Source of the DNA: Aedes albopictus
Lineage: Eukaryota > Arthropoda > Insecta > Diptera > Culicidae
Direction of reading: 5' to 3'
Length of the DNA stretch: 64,000 bases
Assembly (NCBI RefSeq): GCF_035046485.1
Contig: NC_085137.1
Span: forward strand, 45,253,155 to 45,317,154
In this document: in pieces, positions 10,641 to 26,170 of the stretch
How positions within the stretch are numbered: position 1 is the first letter of the stretch
Layout of the letters: the number at the start of each line of letters is the position of its first letter
The notes under the pieces: generated by a model
Told to the model about the DNA's origin: nothing
The model's database searches: none
Seen by the model: only the letters and a program-made list of their open reading frames with translations
Position numbers and translations under genes: made by a program

Positions 10641-11332
10641 AAGGAATGCCTTAAAGTATTTCGGAAAATGGAAAATCTCTTATGAAATCCCATGAGGAAT
10701 GTCTGGAGTAATCCTAAAAGAAGTTCCTTGAATATATACTAGATGGAATGCCTAGAGAAATCCCTGGAGGAATCGGTAGCGTTATTCTGGAGAAATCCAT
10801 GGAGGAGTCCCTGAAGGAATCGCAGGAGAAATTTTTGGGAGAATCCCACACTGAACGGCGGCTTGCGGTGAAAATTACTATTCTGAGGGTCAATTTAAAT
10901 ACAGAACGCCACTAATTTTGTTTCGTTTAATTCAACAGAAATATTTTTTTTTAATTTTACCATGGACTCGATTTTCAATTAAAAAAAGCTTCTGGTGGCA
11001 ACCGGATTCGAACCAAGAACCTTGACATCACCAGGCTCACGCGCTACCACTCGGCTATCGAACCGGTTGATGTGAGAAGAAACAAAACGCACACAAGAAA
11101 CGTTGATGGGTCGATGATCTTGTTTTGCCATGGTAAATTTAAAAACATTTTAATGCTTGTCATTACTCCAAGCCGCAGTGCAGGAAGATTAATTGAAAGA
11201 ATGCAGCAAGAATGCCAGGAGGAAGCCACGAGGAATCTCACGAACAATCGCTAGAAGATTTCATGGAGGTACACCATTGCAGTTAGAATTGCTGAAGGAT
11301 TTCTAGGAAGAATTACTGGAAGAACCGCTGTG
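10640..11332. repeat. Filler repeat with tRNA-like segment, up to the first (CAGA)n array
   Basis: Filler words (ggaatgcct, gagaaatcc) occupy 10640-10850 and about 11160-11332. Between them lies a short repeat that holds the tRNA-like segment at 10985-11067. This is the left flank of the microsatellite block. Confidence 0.5.
10985..11067 (-). tRNA. tRNA-like sequence (probably pseudogene or SINE)
   Basis: On the minus strand GGTTCGATAGCCGAGTGGTAG (A-box region, shown in part) is followed by GGTTCGAATCCGG, a good B-box and T-arm. The acceptor and anticodon stems cannot be paired cleanly, so it is reported as tRNA-like only. Confidence 0.4.
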
Positions 11333-12286
<954 letters not shown>

Positions 12287-12643
12287 AGGGGACCTTCCGG
12301 GACGCAGGTTGCGGCTATCAAGCTCCCGGTGAATGCTGCCGACAAGGCGTTGCGAATTGGCAAAGTGAAAGTCGGGTTTTCAGAATGCCCACTGCGGGTT
12401 TCTCAGCAACCGGAGATATGCTTCAGATGCCAAGAGTTTGGACATCTGGCACGGAACTGCCGTGGACCAGATAGATCAAAACTGTGCAGGAGATGCGGAG
12501 ATGAAGGTCATAAAGCACAAGAGTGTAAGAAGCCACCAAAGTGCATCATCTGTGAAAACGAGGGGCGCAGGGACCACTTTACTGGTGGCCCAAAATGTCC
12601 AACATTCAAACAGGCGATGTCCGGTAAATCGCAGTGGAGGTAG
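12287..12643 (+). pseudogene. ORF1 (gag-like) C-terminal fragment, copy 1
   Basis: The fragment opens at the microsatellite junction and ends with TAG at 12641-12643. It holds two CX2CX4HX4C zinc knuckles, CFRCQEFGHLARNC and CRRCGDEGHKAQEC, and a third variant knuckle starting CIICENEGRRDH. These bind nucleic acid in ORF1 proteins of this group. The N-terminal three quarters are missing. Its end overlaps the ORF2 start by 10 nt in another frame. Confidence 0.9.
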
Positions 12644-15636
12644 TGCAAATAAATCTCAACCACTGTGATACCGCGCAGCAACTGCTGTGCCAATCCACGA
12701 AGGAAGCGAAGTGCGACGTAGCAATCATCTCGGATCCGTACCGTATCCCATCCGGAAATGGTAACTGGGTAGCAGATGAAGCTGGAACCGCTGCGATTTG
12801 GACGGTTGGAAGATATCCCCTGCAGGAAGTGGTGTATCGCGCGATAGAGGGTTTCGTTATAGCCAAGGTTAACGGCGTCTACATATGTAGCTGCTATGCA
12901 CCTCCACGCTGGACGATAGAGCGGTTCAATCAGGTGCTGGACCAAATATTGGAGAAACTTGGCGACAGGAGGCCAGTCATCATTGCCGGCGATTTTAATG
13001 CCTGGGCAGTTGAGTGGGGTAGCCGCCTCACAAACCCCAGAGGATGGAGCCTGCTGGAAACAGTATCCAGATTGAACTTAGTTCTAGCCAACGAAGGATC
13101 CACAAGCACCTATCGAAGAGAAGGCAGAGAGTCTATCATCGACGTGACGTTCTGTAGTCCGACTGTAGTGAGAAGTATGAATTGGAGAGTCAGCGAAGAT
13201 TATACGCATAGTGATCACCAAGCGATCCGATACCGTCTTGGAGAACGGGTACAGACGGCGGCACGTGGGGATGATTCCAAAGGGCGGAAGTGGAGAACAG
13301 AAGCATTCGATGAAGAAGTGTTCGCAGAAGTGCTTCGGTATGAACGCAATATGCTGAACCTGAGTCCGGATGAACTGGTTTCGGTTCTCGTTCGAGCTTG
13401 CGATGCAACTATGCCGAGGAAGATACAGCCGCGGGACGTCCGCCGACCAGTCTACTGGTGGAATGGGAGGATCGCCGAACTCCGTCGGAACTGTCTTCGA
13501 GCTAGGAGAAGAATGCAACGGGCTCACACTGATGAGGAAAGGGAAGAGCGCAGACCTTTGTTCAGGGCGGCAAGAGCGGCCCTCAAAAAAGGCATCAAGC
13601 TCAGCAAAGCAGCTTGCATGCAGGAACTCTGCCGTAACACGGACGCAAATCCATGGGGAGATGCCTACAGAGTAGCTATGTCAAGGATAAAAGGCCCAGC
13701 GACCCCACCCGAGAGGTGTCCAGAAAAGCTGAAAGCCGTAGTAGACGGACTGTTCCCTCAGCACGAGCCAACGGTCTGGCCTCCCACGCCGTATGAGGAA
13801 GTCGCCGCTGATATGGAGGAATCCCGTATTTCCAACCAGGAGCTCATCACGGTAGCGAAGAGCTTAAAACCCAAGAAAGCGCCAGGACTAGATGGCATCT
13901 CCAACTTGGTTCTGAAAACAGCAATCCAACAAAACCCGGATATGTTTCGAACCACATTGCAGAAGTGTATCGACGACGGAAACTTCCCCGATCGTTGGAA
14001 GCGGCAGAAATTGGTTCTGCTGCCAAAGTCGGGCAAGCCACCCGAAGATCCATCGGCGTATAGGCCTATATGTCTGCTGGACACGACTGGAAAACTTCTG
14101 GAGAAGGTGATCTCCAACAGACTCGGAAATTACACTGAAGGCGAGAACGGACTATCGAGGATGCAGTTCGGGTTCCGAAGAAGAAGGTGTACAGTTGACG
14201 CTATCCGGCTAGTTGTTCAAGCAGCCGATGCTGCCATGAAGTAAAAGAGAAGAGGAAATCGCTATTGTGCGGTCGTCACTCTAGACGTGAAAAATGCATT
14301 CAACAGCGCTAGTTGGGAAGCAATAGCTAGATCCCTACACCGGATGAGGGTTCCCGAGTATCTCTGCAGAATACTGAAGAGCTACTTTCAGAACCGGACG
14401 TTGGTCTACGAAACGCGTGAGGGACAGAAGAGTGTAGGCATAACAGCGGGTGTTCCTCAAGGCTCTATCCTGGGCCCGATGCTGTGGAACGCGATGTACG
14501 ACGAATTGCTGCAGTTAAGCTTACCAAGAGGAGTGCAGATTGTTGGGTTCGCGGATGACGTCGTGCTCATAGTAATCAGTGAGTCGCTGAACGAAGTGGA
14601 AGTACGGGCCTCGGCGGCGATAGAAATGGTCGAAAACTGGATGTGCGAGAGGAAGCTGGCATTAGCTCACCACAAAACTGAAGTGCTGATGATCAGCAAC
14701 CGAAAGGCGGTACAGCATGTTAAAGTTTCAGTCGGAGAACTCACCATCGACTCGAGACGAGAAGTGAAGCATCTTGGGGTGTTGATCGACGACCGGCTAA
14801 ACTTCAACAGTCATGTCGACTACGCCTGCGAGAAAGCGGCCAAAGCAATCGCAGCGTTGACCAGGATCATGTCAAACAGATCGGCAGTCAGTAGCGGTAC
14901 GAGGAGACTCCTTGCCAGCGTGTCGACGTCGGTACTTCGGTACGGCGCTCCTGTCTGGGCAGCTGGACAGCTATCGAAGAGGAACTTGGCGCGGCTGAAT
15001 AGCACATACAGGCTGATGGCTATGAGAGTAGCCAGTGCATACCGAACCATATCCACGGAAGCGGTCTGCATTATAGTGGGAATGATCCCCATAAAAATCG
15101 TACTGGAAGAAGACTGCGAGTGTTACAATCGCCGAGGAACGACAGGATCCCGCAAGAATGCGAGAGCTGACTCGATGAGAAAGTGGCAGCTGGACTGGGA
15201 TAGCGCCGCAAACGGAAGATGGACCCATCGGCTCATTCCAAACGTTTCGGTATGGGTGGACAGAAAACACGGAGAAGTTAACTTCCATCTGACACAGTTC
15301 CTGTCAGGCCATGGTTGCTTTAGGAAGTATCTGCACCGATTCGGCCACGCAGAGTCCCCACTTTGCCCGGCCTGTCCGAACGAGGAGGAGACACCGGAGC
15401 ACGTGGTATTCTACTGCCCACGGTTCATGGCGGAACGTAGCGAGATGCAAGCGAGCAGTGTTAGGACTCTGAACGCGAACAACATCATTACGGAGATGTG
15501 CCAGAACGAAGTTACGTGGAGCGCGGTGAATAGGTCAGTTGTGCAGATCATGTCGTCGTTGCAGCGAAAATGGCGAGAGGATCAGAGGATGGCTGATCGC
15601 GAACGGAGTAGGCATGATCCATCGTCGGGGACATGA
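12634..15636 (+). pseudogene. ORF2 endonuclease/reverse transcriptase, copy 1, one in-frame stop
   Basis: The frame of 1,000 codons is open from 12634 to 15636 except for one TAA at 14242-14244. Copies 2 and 3 have CAA there, so it is a single nonsense change. The first codon is GTG where copy 3 has ATG. Domains in order are: APE endonuclease (QINLNH near residue 5, AGDFNAWAVEWGS near 120, SDHQAI near 190), reverse transcriptase (KAPGLDG near 413, FGFRRRRCTVDAI near 520, DVKNAFNS near 550, AGVPQGSILGP near 605, FADD near 640), and the C-terminal CPACPNEEETPEHVVFYC near 908. The endonuclease metal-binding Glu of the EPY motif is Asp here (DPY, residue 34). No RNase H domain is recognised. Confidence 0.9.
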
Positions 15637-16076
15637 CCGAGTAGTTCGTGGCGTAGTACCGGTTTTAAGTCGTCGGGGCGCTGGTGAACCGGAAGCCAAC
15701 CACCAACCGGAATCGCCAGACCGACCTCGGCACTTCACTGGTCGGGATTTTCGGTGTCGGGAGAACTTCCACTGCCGGGGTTGTCTCCGTCGGAGTAGGC
15801 TAGGTCCACCGCCGGGGACTAGATCGAGTAGGTCCGCGTAAAAAGCACCGGAGCTTGGTCGTCGGGGCGCCTGTGAACCGGAAGCCGACCTCAACCGGAA
15901 TCGCAGAACCGACCTCGGCACCTACCCGGGAAGTTCGGTTTCGGAAGATCTTCCACTGTCGGGGAACTCTTCGTCGGAGTAGGATAGATTCACCGCCGGG
16001 GACTATCCGAGTAGTACGCGAGAGTGCTAAAGGCTACATGGTCGCTTCCAGAAGACCTGTTTTATCAGCGGAGTAG
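15604..16076 (+). repeat. ~187-bp tandem repeats of the 3' UTR, copy 1
   Basis: The word CGGAGTAGG starts units at 15604, 15791 and 15975 (spacing 187 and 184). Each unit carries CCGGGGAC, GTCGTCGGGGCGC, GTGAACCGGAAGCC and CCAACCGGAATCGC in order. The first unit begins within the last codons of ORF2, so the repeat was built partly from coding sequence. Confidence 0.85.
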
Positions 16077-16111
16077 AGAACTGCATGAGGAGTGTTAGTA
16101 ACCGTAATCAA

Positions 16112-16294
16112 TCGCTAAATGGCGAACAAATTAGTACTAACACATTACTAACTGGAGCTAAATGGCTCGGCATGTGGCATGGTAAATGTGGCTAACACAG
16201 TAGAAGGTCGCTAAATGGCGACTGTTTAATCAAAATAGAATAACAAATTACACGGGAGCCAAACGGCTCAGTACGAAGACTAGAATAACGAATT
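16112..16294 (+). other. Array of covarying small hairpins in the 3' UTR, copy 1
   Basis: Four hairpins share a TAAATG-type loop and have different but always paired stems: TCGC/GCGA at 16112-16125, GAGC/GCTC at 16155-16168, GTCGC/GCGAC at 16207-16222, and GAGC/GCTC with loop CAAACG at 16256-16269. The last two are each followed after 11-13 nt by TAGAATAACAAATT or TAGAATAACGAATT (16236-16249, 16281-16294). Compensated stem changes point to selection on RNA folding. A role in template recognition by the reverse transcriptase is only inferred. Confidence 0.75.
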
Positions 16295-16323
16295 GGTGAT
16301 GGTGCACAAGGCACATAACGCCT

Positions 16324-16361
16324 CCCCTCCGAAGAAATACTGCATGGTGGTACCGGAGGGG
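16324..16361 (+). other. Terminal 3' UTR hairpin, copy 1
   Basis: CCCCTCCG (16324-16331) pairs with CGGAGGGG (16354-16361) around a loop containing GTGGTAC. The homologous hairpin of copy 3 (32801-32835) has a different paired stem, CCCCCTG/CAGGGGG, and the same GTGGTAC before the 3' strand. Confidence 0.75.
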
Positions 16362-16459
16362 AATTTAAGGTGGAGGTGAACTAGGAGAGTGTTTTTAGTG
16401 GGTAGGCGCACATTCGAATCCCACACAGCGTCTTTAGAAGATTTTTGGACTCCTAGAAT

Positions 16460-19648
<3,189 letters not shown>

Positions 19649-22600
19649 GATGTCGCTATTATCTCTGAGCCCTACCGTATTCCACCAGGAAATGGGAACT
19701 GGACGTCAGACAGAGCTAAAACAACAGCGATATGGACAGTGGGAAAATACCCCTTGCAAGAAGTGGTGTATACCGCAGATGAAGGCTTCGTGATCGCCAA
19801 AATTAATGGCGTTTTCATCTGCAGCTGCTATGCACCTCCAAGATGGACAATAGAGCAGTTTAACCAGATGCTGGACAAGCTAACTGAAGAGCTAACGGAT
19901 CGTAGACCTGCTGTTATAGCCGGTGACTTCAATGCTTGGGCGATCGAATGGGGCAGCCGCCTTACAAGTCCAAGAGGGAGCAACCTCCTAGAGGCGCTTG
20001 CCAAGTTGAACGTCGATCTTGCCAACGAAGGTACTATCAGCACCTACCGTAGGGAAGGTCGAGAATCCATAATAGACGTTACTTTCTGCAGCCCTGGACT
20101 GATCAGAAATTGGAGAGTGCACGAGGGATATACCCACAGCGACCATCAAGCAATCCGATATCGCATTGGGCGCGATCCACAGGTGGTATCAGGCGGAGCG
20201 CAGGTAAATGAGCGGAGGTGGAAAATCGCGAATTTCAACAAAGACGTGTTCGCGGAAGCGCTGCGGCTGGAAGCTGTAGTTAACCCCAGCGTGGACGAGC
20301 TGATTGCGCTACTATCACGCGCGTGCGATGCAACCATGCCGAGAGAGGGCAAGCCAAGACACAGTCGGCCCCCAGCTTATTGGTGGAACTCGAAGATCGC
20401 CGACTTACGAGCGAACTGTCACCGAGCTCGGAGGAGAATGCAGAGAGCCCGCAACGACGCTGAAAGAGCAGTTCGCAGGCCAGCTTATACGGCAGCTAGA
20501 GCTGCACTTAACAGAGAAATCAAGCTCAGCAAAAAGGCATGTCTAGAAGAGCTTTGTCGGAACGCAAATTCTAATCCGTGGGGAGACGCCTACAGAGTAG
20601 CCATGGCGAAAATAAGGGGACCAGCTGTACCACCGGAAAGGTGTCCGGAGAAGATGAAAGCCATCGTAGACGCGCTATTTCCGCAGCATGAACTGACGGG
20701 TTGGCCACCCACACCGTACGGTGCTCAGGAGGATCAGGAAGCGGAAGCTCGAATAACCAACGAGGAGCTGATAACAATAGCAAAAGCTCTTAAAACAAAG
20801 AAGGCTCCGGGACCAGACGGTATCCCGAACGTAGCGGTGCGAACAGCAATCCTAACGAACCCGGAACTATTTAGGATTACGTTTCAAAGGTGTATCAATG
20901 ATGGCAACTTCCCCGACATATGGAAGCGCCAAAATCTTGTGCTACTGCCGAAACCAGGGAAGCCTCCTGGAGATCCTTCAGCATACAGGCCAATCTGCCT
21001 GTTGGATACTGTCGGCAAAGTGCTGGAAAGAGTGATCCTCAACAGGCTCACAAAATACACGGAAGGAGAGCACGGCCTGTCCGATATGCAGTTTGGCTTC
21101 CGGAGGGGTAGATCCACTGTCGATGCCATCCGAACGGTCGTGGAAGCAATGCAGACGGCGCAAAATCAAAAGAGAAGAGGTAACCGCTACTGCGGAGTGA
21201 TCACGCTGGACGTGAAAAATGCGTTCAACAGTGCTAGTTGGGTTGCAATCGCCGATGCGCTGCACAAACTGAGAGTTCCCGAGTACCTCTGTAGCATTAT
21301 GAGCAGCTATTTTCAGAATCGGACATTGATCTACGATACTGACAACGGGAGAAGAAGTAAAACCATAACAGCGGGAGTTCCCCAGGGATCCATTCTCGGT
21401 CCGACCCTCTGGAATGCTATGTATGACGAAGTACTGAAGCTGCGCCTCCCCAGGGGCGTGAAGATTATCGGTTTCGCGGACGACGTGGCGCTCCTAGTGA
21501 TCGGTGAATCATTGGAGGAAGTAGAAGTGCTCGCCACGGAGGCGATAGATGTTGTCGAAAACTGGATGCGGGGGAAAAAGCTGGCCCTAGCTCATCACAA
21601 GACCGAGATGGTTTTGATAAGCAACCGAAAGGCGGTACAACAGGCGAGAATTTCGGTCGGAGAGTGCATCATCGAATCGAAGCGGAATGTGAGACACCTG
21701 GGAGTTATGTTAGACGATAGGCTAAACTTTAATAGTCACGTCGACTACGCGTGTGAAAGGGCTGCAAAGGTGATTTCGGCACTATCTCGGATCATGCCCA
21801 ACAACTCAGCGATCAGCAGTAGCAAGAAGCGACTACTGGCAAGTGTGTCCACATCGGTGCTCCGATACGCAGCGCCTGTGTGGGTGACGGCACTACAGAC
21901 AAGGAGGAACAGATCTCGGCTGAACAGTACGTTCAGGTTGATGGCCATGCGAGTATGCAGTGCGTACCGTACAATTTCGTCAGAAGCAGTCTACGTGATA
22001 GCCGGAACTATTCCCATAGATCTTCTACTCGAGGAAGAAAACGAGTGCTATAGAGATAGAGGTATATCAGGAGTCCGAAGAAGAGCCCGAGCTGACACCG
22101 TAAGAAAGTGGCAACAGCAGTGGGATAACGCTGAAAACGGAAGATGGACCCATCGGCTCATTCCGAACGTTTCAACCTGGTTGGATAGGAAACACGGGGA
22201 GGTCAACTTTCACCTGACACAGTTCTTGTCAGGCCACAACCTGGTTGGATAGGAAACACGGGGAGGTCAACTTTCACCTGACACAGTTCTTGTCAGGCCA
22301 CGGATGTTTCCGGAAGTACCTGCATCGATTCGGACACGCAGAGTCCCCACTTTGCCCAGCATGCCCGAGTAATGAGGAAACACCAGAGCACGTGCTTTTC
22401 CACTGTCCCAGATTCAGGGCAGCACGAGACGGGATGTTAGCGGAGAGTATCACAAGCCTTAGCCCCGACAACATTGTAGAACGAATGTGTCGGGAAGAAA
22501 GCACCTGGAATGCGGTGAACAGGGCTGTGGGACAGATCCTGTCGTCACTGCAGCGGAAATGGCGTGAAGACCAAAGGGCATCGGATCGCGATCGGAGTAG

Positions 22601-22793
22601 GCTAGATCCACCGTCGGGGACTAGTCCGAGTAGTCGTAACGCTCTGGTCTTGGGTCGTCGGGGCGCCGGTGAACCGGAAGCCACCCTCCAACCGGAATCA
22701 TCGAACCGACCTCGGCACCTGACTGGTCGGGATCAAACCACCGTGTTCGGGAGAACTTCCATCGCCGGGGAACTCTCCGTCGGAGTAGGCTAG
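19649..22793 (+). pseudogene. ORF2 endonuclease/reverse transcriptase, copy 2, frameshifted
   Basis: The frame enters at [16 protein letters not shown] (Glu of EPY intact, unlike copy 1), about 27 codons into ORF2. It contains AGDFNAWAIEWGS, SDHQAI, KAPGPDG, FGFRRGRSTVDAI, DVKNAFNSASW, AGVPQGSILGP and GFADDV. The first 90 nt up to 19738 belong to this frame, although no ATG precedes them. A 64-bp tandem duplication (units from 22173 and 22237) shifts the frame and gives a stop at 22250-22252. The C-terminal Cys/His part (CPACPSNEETPEHVLFHC) continues in the next frame. The normal TGA after the RSRLDPPSGT motif is lost, so that frame runs on to 22793. Confidence 0.9.
22173..22300 (+). repeat. 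64-bp tandem duplication in ORF2 of copy 2
   Basis: The segment starting caacctggttggatagg and ending ttcttgtcaggcca occurs twice, with starts at 22173 and 22237 (64 bp apart). Because 64 is not a multiple of three, it breaks the ORF2 frame. The two units are identical as read, so the event is recent or an assembly error. Confidence 0.9.
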
Positions 22794-23150
22794 CTCCACC
22801 GCCGGGGACTAGGACGAGTATGTCGCGAGAAGCACCAGTGAATGGTCGTCGGGGCGCCTGTGAACCGGAAGTCACCCTCCAACCGGAATCGCAGGACCGA
22901 CCTCGGCACCGATCTGGGAAGTATCGGTTCGGAAGATCTTCCATCGCCGGGGAACTCTTCGTCGGAGTAGGATAGATTCACCGCCGGGGACTATCTGAGT
23001 AATCAGCGCCCGTGGAAAACCACTGGTTCGGGTCGTCGGAGCGCCAGCGTACCGGAAGCCATCCTCCAACCGGAATCGCCGGACCGACTTCGACACCCTG
23101 CCAATCAACATCGAAGGAATACGCAACGCGAACAACGGTGTCGGGAGATA
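22593..23150 (+). repeat. ~187-bp tandem repeats of the 3' UTR, copy 2
   Basis: CGGAGTAGG or CGGAGTAG starts units at 22593, 22781 and 22963 (spacing 188 and 182). A further partial unit carries GTCGTCGGAGCGCC near 23033. The unit layout matches copies 1 and 3, and the first unit again starts within the last codons of ORF2. Confidence 0.85.
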
Positions 23151-23422
23151 GGCAGACAGGCAGACAGGCAGACAGGCAGACAGGCAGACAGGCAGACAGG
23201 CAGACAGGCAGACAGGCAGACAGGCAGACAGGCAGACAGGCAGACAGGCAGACAGGCAGACAGGCAGACAGGCAGACAGGCAGACAGGCAGACAGGCAGA
23301 CAGGCAGACAGACAGGCAGACAGGCAGACAGGCAGACAGGCAGACAGGCAGACAGGCAGACAGGCAGACAGGCAGACAGGCAGACAGGCAGACAGGCAGA
23401 CAGGCAGACAGGCAGACAGACA
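23151..23422. repeat. Composite (GGCAGACA)n microsatellite array 3
   Basis: The basic unit is 8 bp, CAGG alternating with CAGA, about 34 units long, with one CAGA-CAGA slip near 23308 and another at the right end. It separates the 3' end of copy 2 from the 5' end of copy 3. It differs from the pure CAGA arrays that flank the other junctions. Confidence 0.95.
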
Positions 23423-24162
23423 AGGGGCAGCAGGGACAGGAGTCCAGGGGCTTGACGAACCCCCCCTTCTGCGAGTCGGGTGGATGCTTGGGAGTTTTTC
23501 CTAAGCGAAAACCGTTCACACACCCGTGTGGATTACCACCTTTGGCTCTTCCTTCGGGGAGTGACCGAGCTTCTGGCTTCCAGACAGCTCAAGCGGAGGA
23601 TGCCTAGGATGTGGCGGGGTTTCAACAGTGGGCTCTGTTGGATCCTCATAAAAAGCCACACATCTGCAAGCAACTCCGTACAAGCGACCTGGTACCGCTT
23701 TCAAAGTGCCTCAGCCCAAACACCCGGAGTGCCAACCGGCACATCAGGATTGATGCCAGTAACATCCTGATTATGGTATACTGGTCAACGCAAACGACAA
23801 CGGACTACGGACTACGGATCGGATGACGACGATGGGCTGACATTCGTGCCATTCTGCTCCCTGAGTAAGGAAGGGTGACACCTACTTGAAACGGCGAGCG
23901 GGCTAATGGTGCGTCTGCCTCCGTCCCGGTAAAACCTTGGCAGGCCTCCGGATACGTTCTTCATCTGTCCATCATTTTTTGATGGGTACTAGGCTCGGAT
24001 GTAACACTCCCGACTTGCGCTGATCTGGCTCTGGACACGAACCCCATGAAGGTTCGTGTTCAACCCTCGCTTGGCCTCCCTGTTTCATAGACAACCAAGA
24101 GATCACGAAAGCGACTACGTACAGCGGGTGGAGATAGCGACCCGGAGGGGGGACCCAATAAC
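23423..24162 (+). other. 5' UTR of R1-like copy 3
   Basis: About 740 bp lie between the microsatellite and the ORF1 ATG at 24163. It starts ggggcagcagggacaggag. No long ORF is supported. It would carry the internal pol II promoter of the element; no motif was recognised. Confidence 0.6.
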
Positions 24163-25460
24163 ATGGAAGGAGAAAACGGAAGTAACAGCGGAAAGGTGGC
24201 GAATCCGTTCGCCAGAGGAGGATTGCTGAGGTCTCCGCCTCAGCAAACAGAAGGTGCAGAACCGCGGCAAGAAGCGGCTTCACAACAAAGTGCGGTACAC
24301 TCGGAGCAGCTGCCGACGAATAGTGGATGGAGCGTGCCTCAACAACAGCCGAAGGTAGTTGCGGCGAAAAACTTGACGGATGACCTACACGAGTTCGTCG
24401 ACAAAAAGCACAACGTGCACAAGGACATCAAGGACTTGGTGTTGAAGATTAGGAGGGCTCTCGGAGCTGCCGTGAAAGAATGGCACAGCGTGATGCAGAG
24501 AGCGGATGAGGCAGAGAGCGCATTAGCAGCGACTAAAAACGATCTTGCAGCAGCTACGCAGCGGCAGCAGCAACGACCCACGGTCGAAAATATGGAGACG
24601 CCGAAGAACCATCGGAATACTCGCTCGGAAAAAAGAGGCAGAGATACGCCAGGAGAAGAGGAAGTCCCGAAGAAACAAAGAAGTGAACGGGAGCGCGCCA
24701 GCAATCGGAGAGATGATGGATGGCGCACTGTGGAGAGCCAGCAGGCGAAGAAGAAGAAGCGAAAGGAGAAAGAAGAACAGAAAAAGGAAGAAAAGAGGAA
24801 GGAACAGGAGAAGAAAGAAAATCGCCGGCCCCCTAGGCAGAGGAAGAAGGGTGATGCACTGGTCGTCGAGGCGAAGGACAAGACGACGTACGCTGCGCTC
24901 CTCAGGAAAGTGAGGGAGGACCCGGAGCTAAAAGAGTTGGGTGAAAACGTGGTAAAGACCAGGCGCACCCAGAAAGGAGAGATGCTGTTCGAGCTCAAGA
25001 AGGATCCGGCGATTAAGAGCTCAGAGTACCGGGAGCTCATTGCGAAATCCTTAGGCAGTGAGGCCACCGTGAGAACACTTTCACAGGAGGCAGTGCTCGA
25101 GGTCAAGAATTTGGACGAGGTCACGACTGAGGAAGAGCTGAGAGCTGCATTGACCGAGCAGTGCAACTTGGAAGTACCGGTGACAATCCGAATCAGGAGA
25201 TCGTTTGCAGGTACTCAGACGGCGGCAATCCGACTACCAGTAGATGCGGCCAACAAGATTGTGGTAGCCGGCAAGATCAAGGTCGGATGGGCGGTGTGCC
25301 CGCTGCGACTGGCTCCCCGAGTCACCAAGAAAATGGAGAGGTGTTTCAGGTGCATGGAATTTGGTCACCAGTCAAGACACTGCAAGGGTCCAGATAGGTC
25401 CAAACGGTGCTGGAACTGCGGCGAAAACGGACACGTTGCTCGAGACTGCACGAAGCAACC
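24163..25460 (+). pseudogene. ORF1 (gag-like, zinc-knuckle), copy 3, first part
   Basis: ORF1 proteins of this group coat the element RNA. The frame starts ATGGAAGGAG at 24163. It has a Gln/Ser-rich N-terminus, a Lys/Glu/Arg-rich stretch at about residues 185-235 that may be a coiled coil or nucleic-acid-binding, and a globular region with TLSQEAVLEVKNLDEVT. Two knuckles, CFRCMEFGHQSRHC and CWNCGENGHVARDC, are at about residues 391-404 and 413-426. The frame is cut after the residues TKQP by the insertion at 25461. The remainder, with a third knuckle starting CMLC, lies at 29136-29232. The two parts are in frame once one 9-bp target duplication is discounted. Confidence 0.88.
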
Positions 25461-25499
25461 AAATATACTATATTAACAATATAGGTCACTCTTACGATT

Positions 25500-26170
25500 T
25501 TTTGGCGACACCTTTTTAGTGAATGTGGCGCCACCAAGCGTCAGAAGAGGTACTACTACACACTAAATGCATGCGCTATCCGAATGACGGTTATTCTGTC
25601 GAACTGTCATTGCATGATGGGGATGCCCATTTCTTCTGAAATAATCGATTAACATTAATCGATTTTTTTTCAACTACTCAAATTAGAACAAATTTAATTC
25701 TCTCTACTTAAACAATTTTTGGCGTATATTATCGTTGCAGCACCAAATCGAAGTCGCGACTCGCGCGACATGCGAAATAACTTTAAACTGATAAACGTAC
25801 ATAACAGACTAAAACACAGAAGACCCTAAACGAGCTTTCCGTTAGCGAGTTATGAACGGTATTTTCTCCGGAAATTACACAAAAATTTCCTTGTGGGATC
25901 TCTTTAAGAATTGCACCCTGGATTGTTTTTCTTCAAGATTCCTACAGAAGCTCTTGGCGTATTCCTCCTAGAAATAATTCTGGAATTATTTTAGGAACTC
26001 CTTTCGCGATTGCTTAGGGAGAGCGTTCCAGCGTTCTTCCTCCATCCTCCAACATTTTTTTTTATCAAATTTCTCCAGCAATTTTGAAAAAAAATCCTCC
26101 AGATATTCGTTCTGGTTTTTTTCCAAAAGTTCCTTCTGGGATTACATATCTCCATGAATAAAACGCAATC
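25500..26170. repeat. Interior of the insertion: AT-rich DNA and filler repeat
   Basis: The first 350 bp after the left end show no gene. From about 25860 the 'ggaattcctg' filler starts and continues to 26160. Confidence 0.5.

Larger units (their letters stand above)
19649..23150 (+). mobile_element. R1-like non-LTR retrotransposon, copy 2 (5' truncated, no poly(A))
   Basis: The copy begins inside the ORF2 endonuclease domain, directly at the end of (CAGA)n array 2. It ends within the ~187-bp 3' UTR repeats, directly against (GGCAGACA)n at 23151. The hairpin array and poly(A) seen in copies 1 and 3 are absent, so the 3' end is truncated or was replaced by recombination or by the later arrival of copy 3. 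Confidence 0.85.

Noticed and set aside
23151..23422. Regular short repeats taken as a CRISPR array
   Set aside because: There are no unique spacers; it is a plain 8-bp tandem repeat in eukaryotic DNA.
24339..25166. 275-residue Ser/Phe-rich minus-strand frame
   Set aside because: Antisense of the Lys/Glu-rich ORF1; it has no family features.
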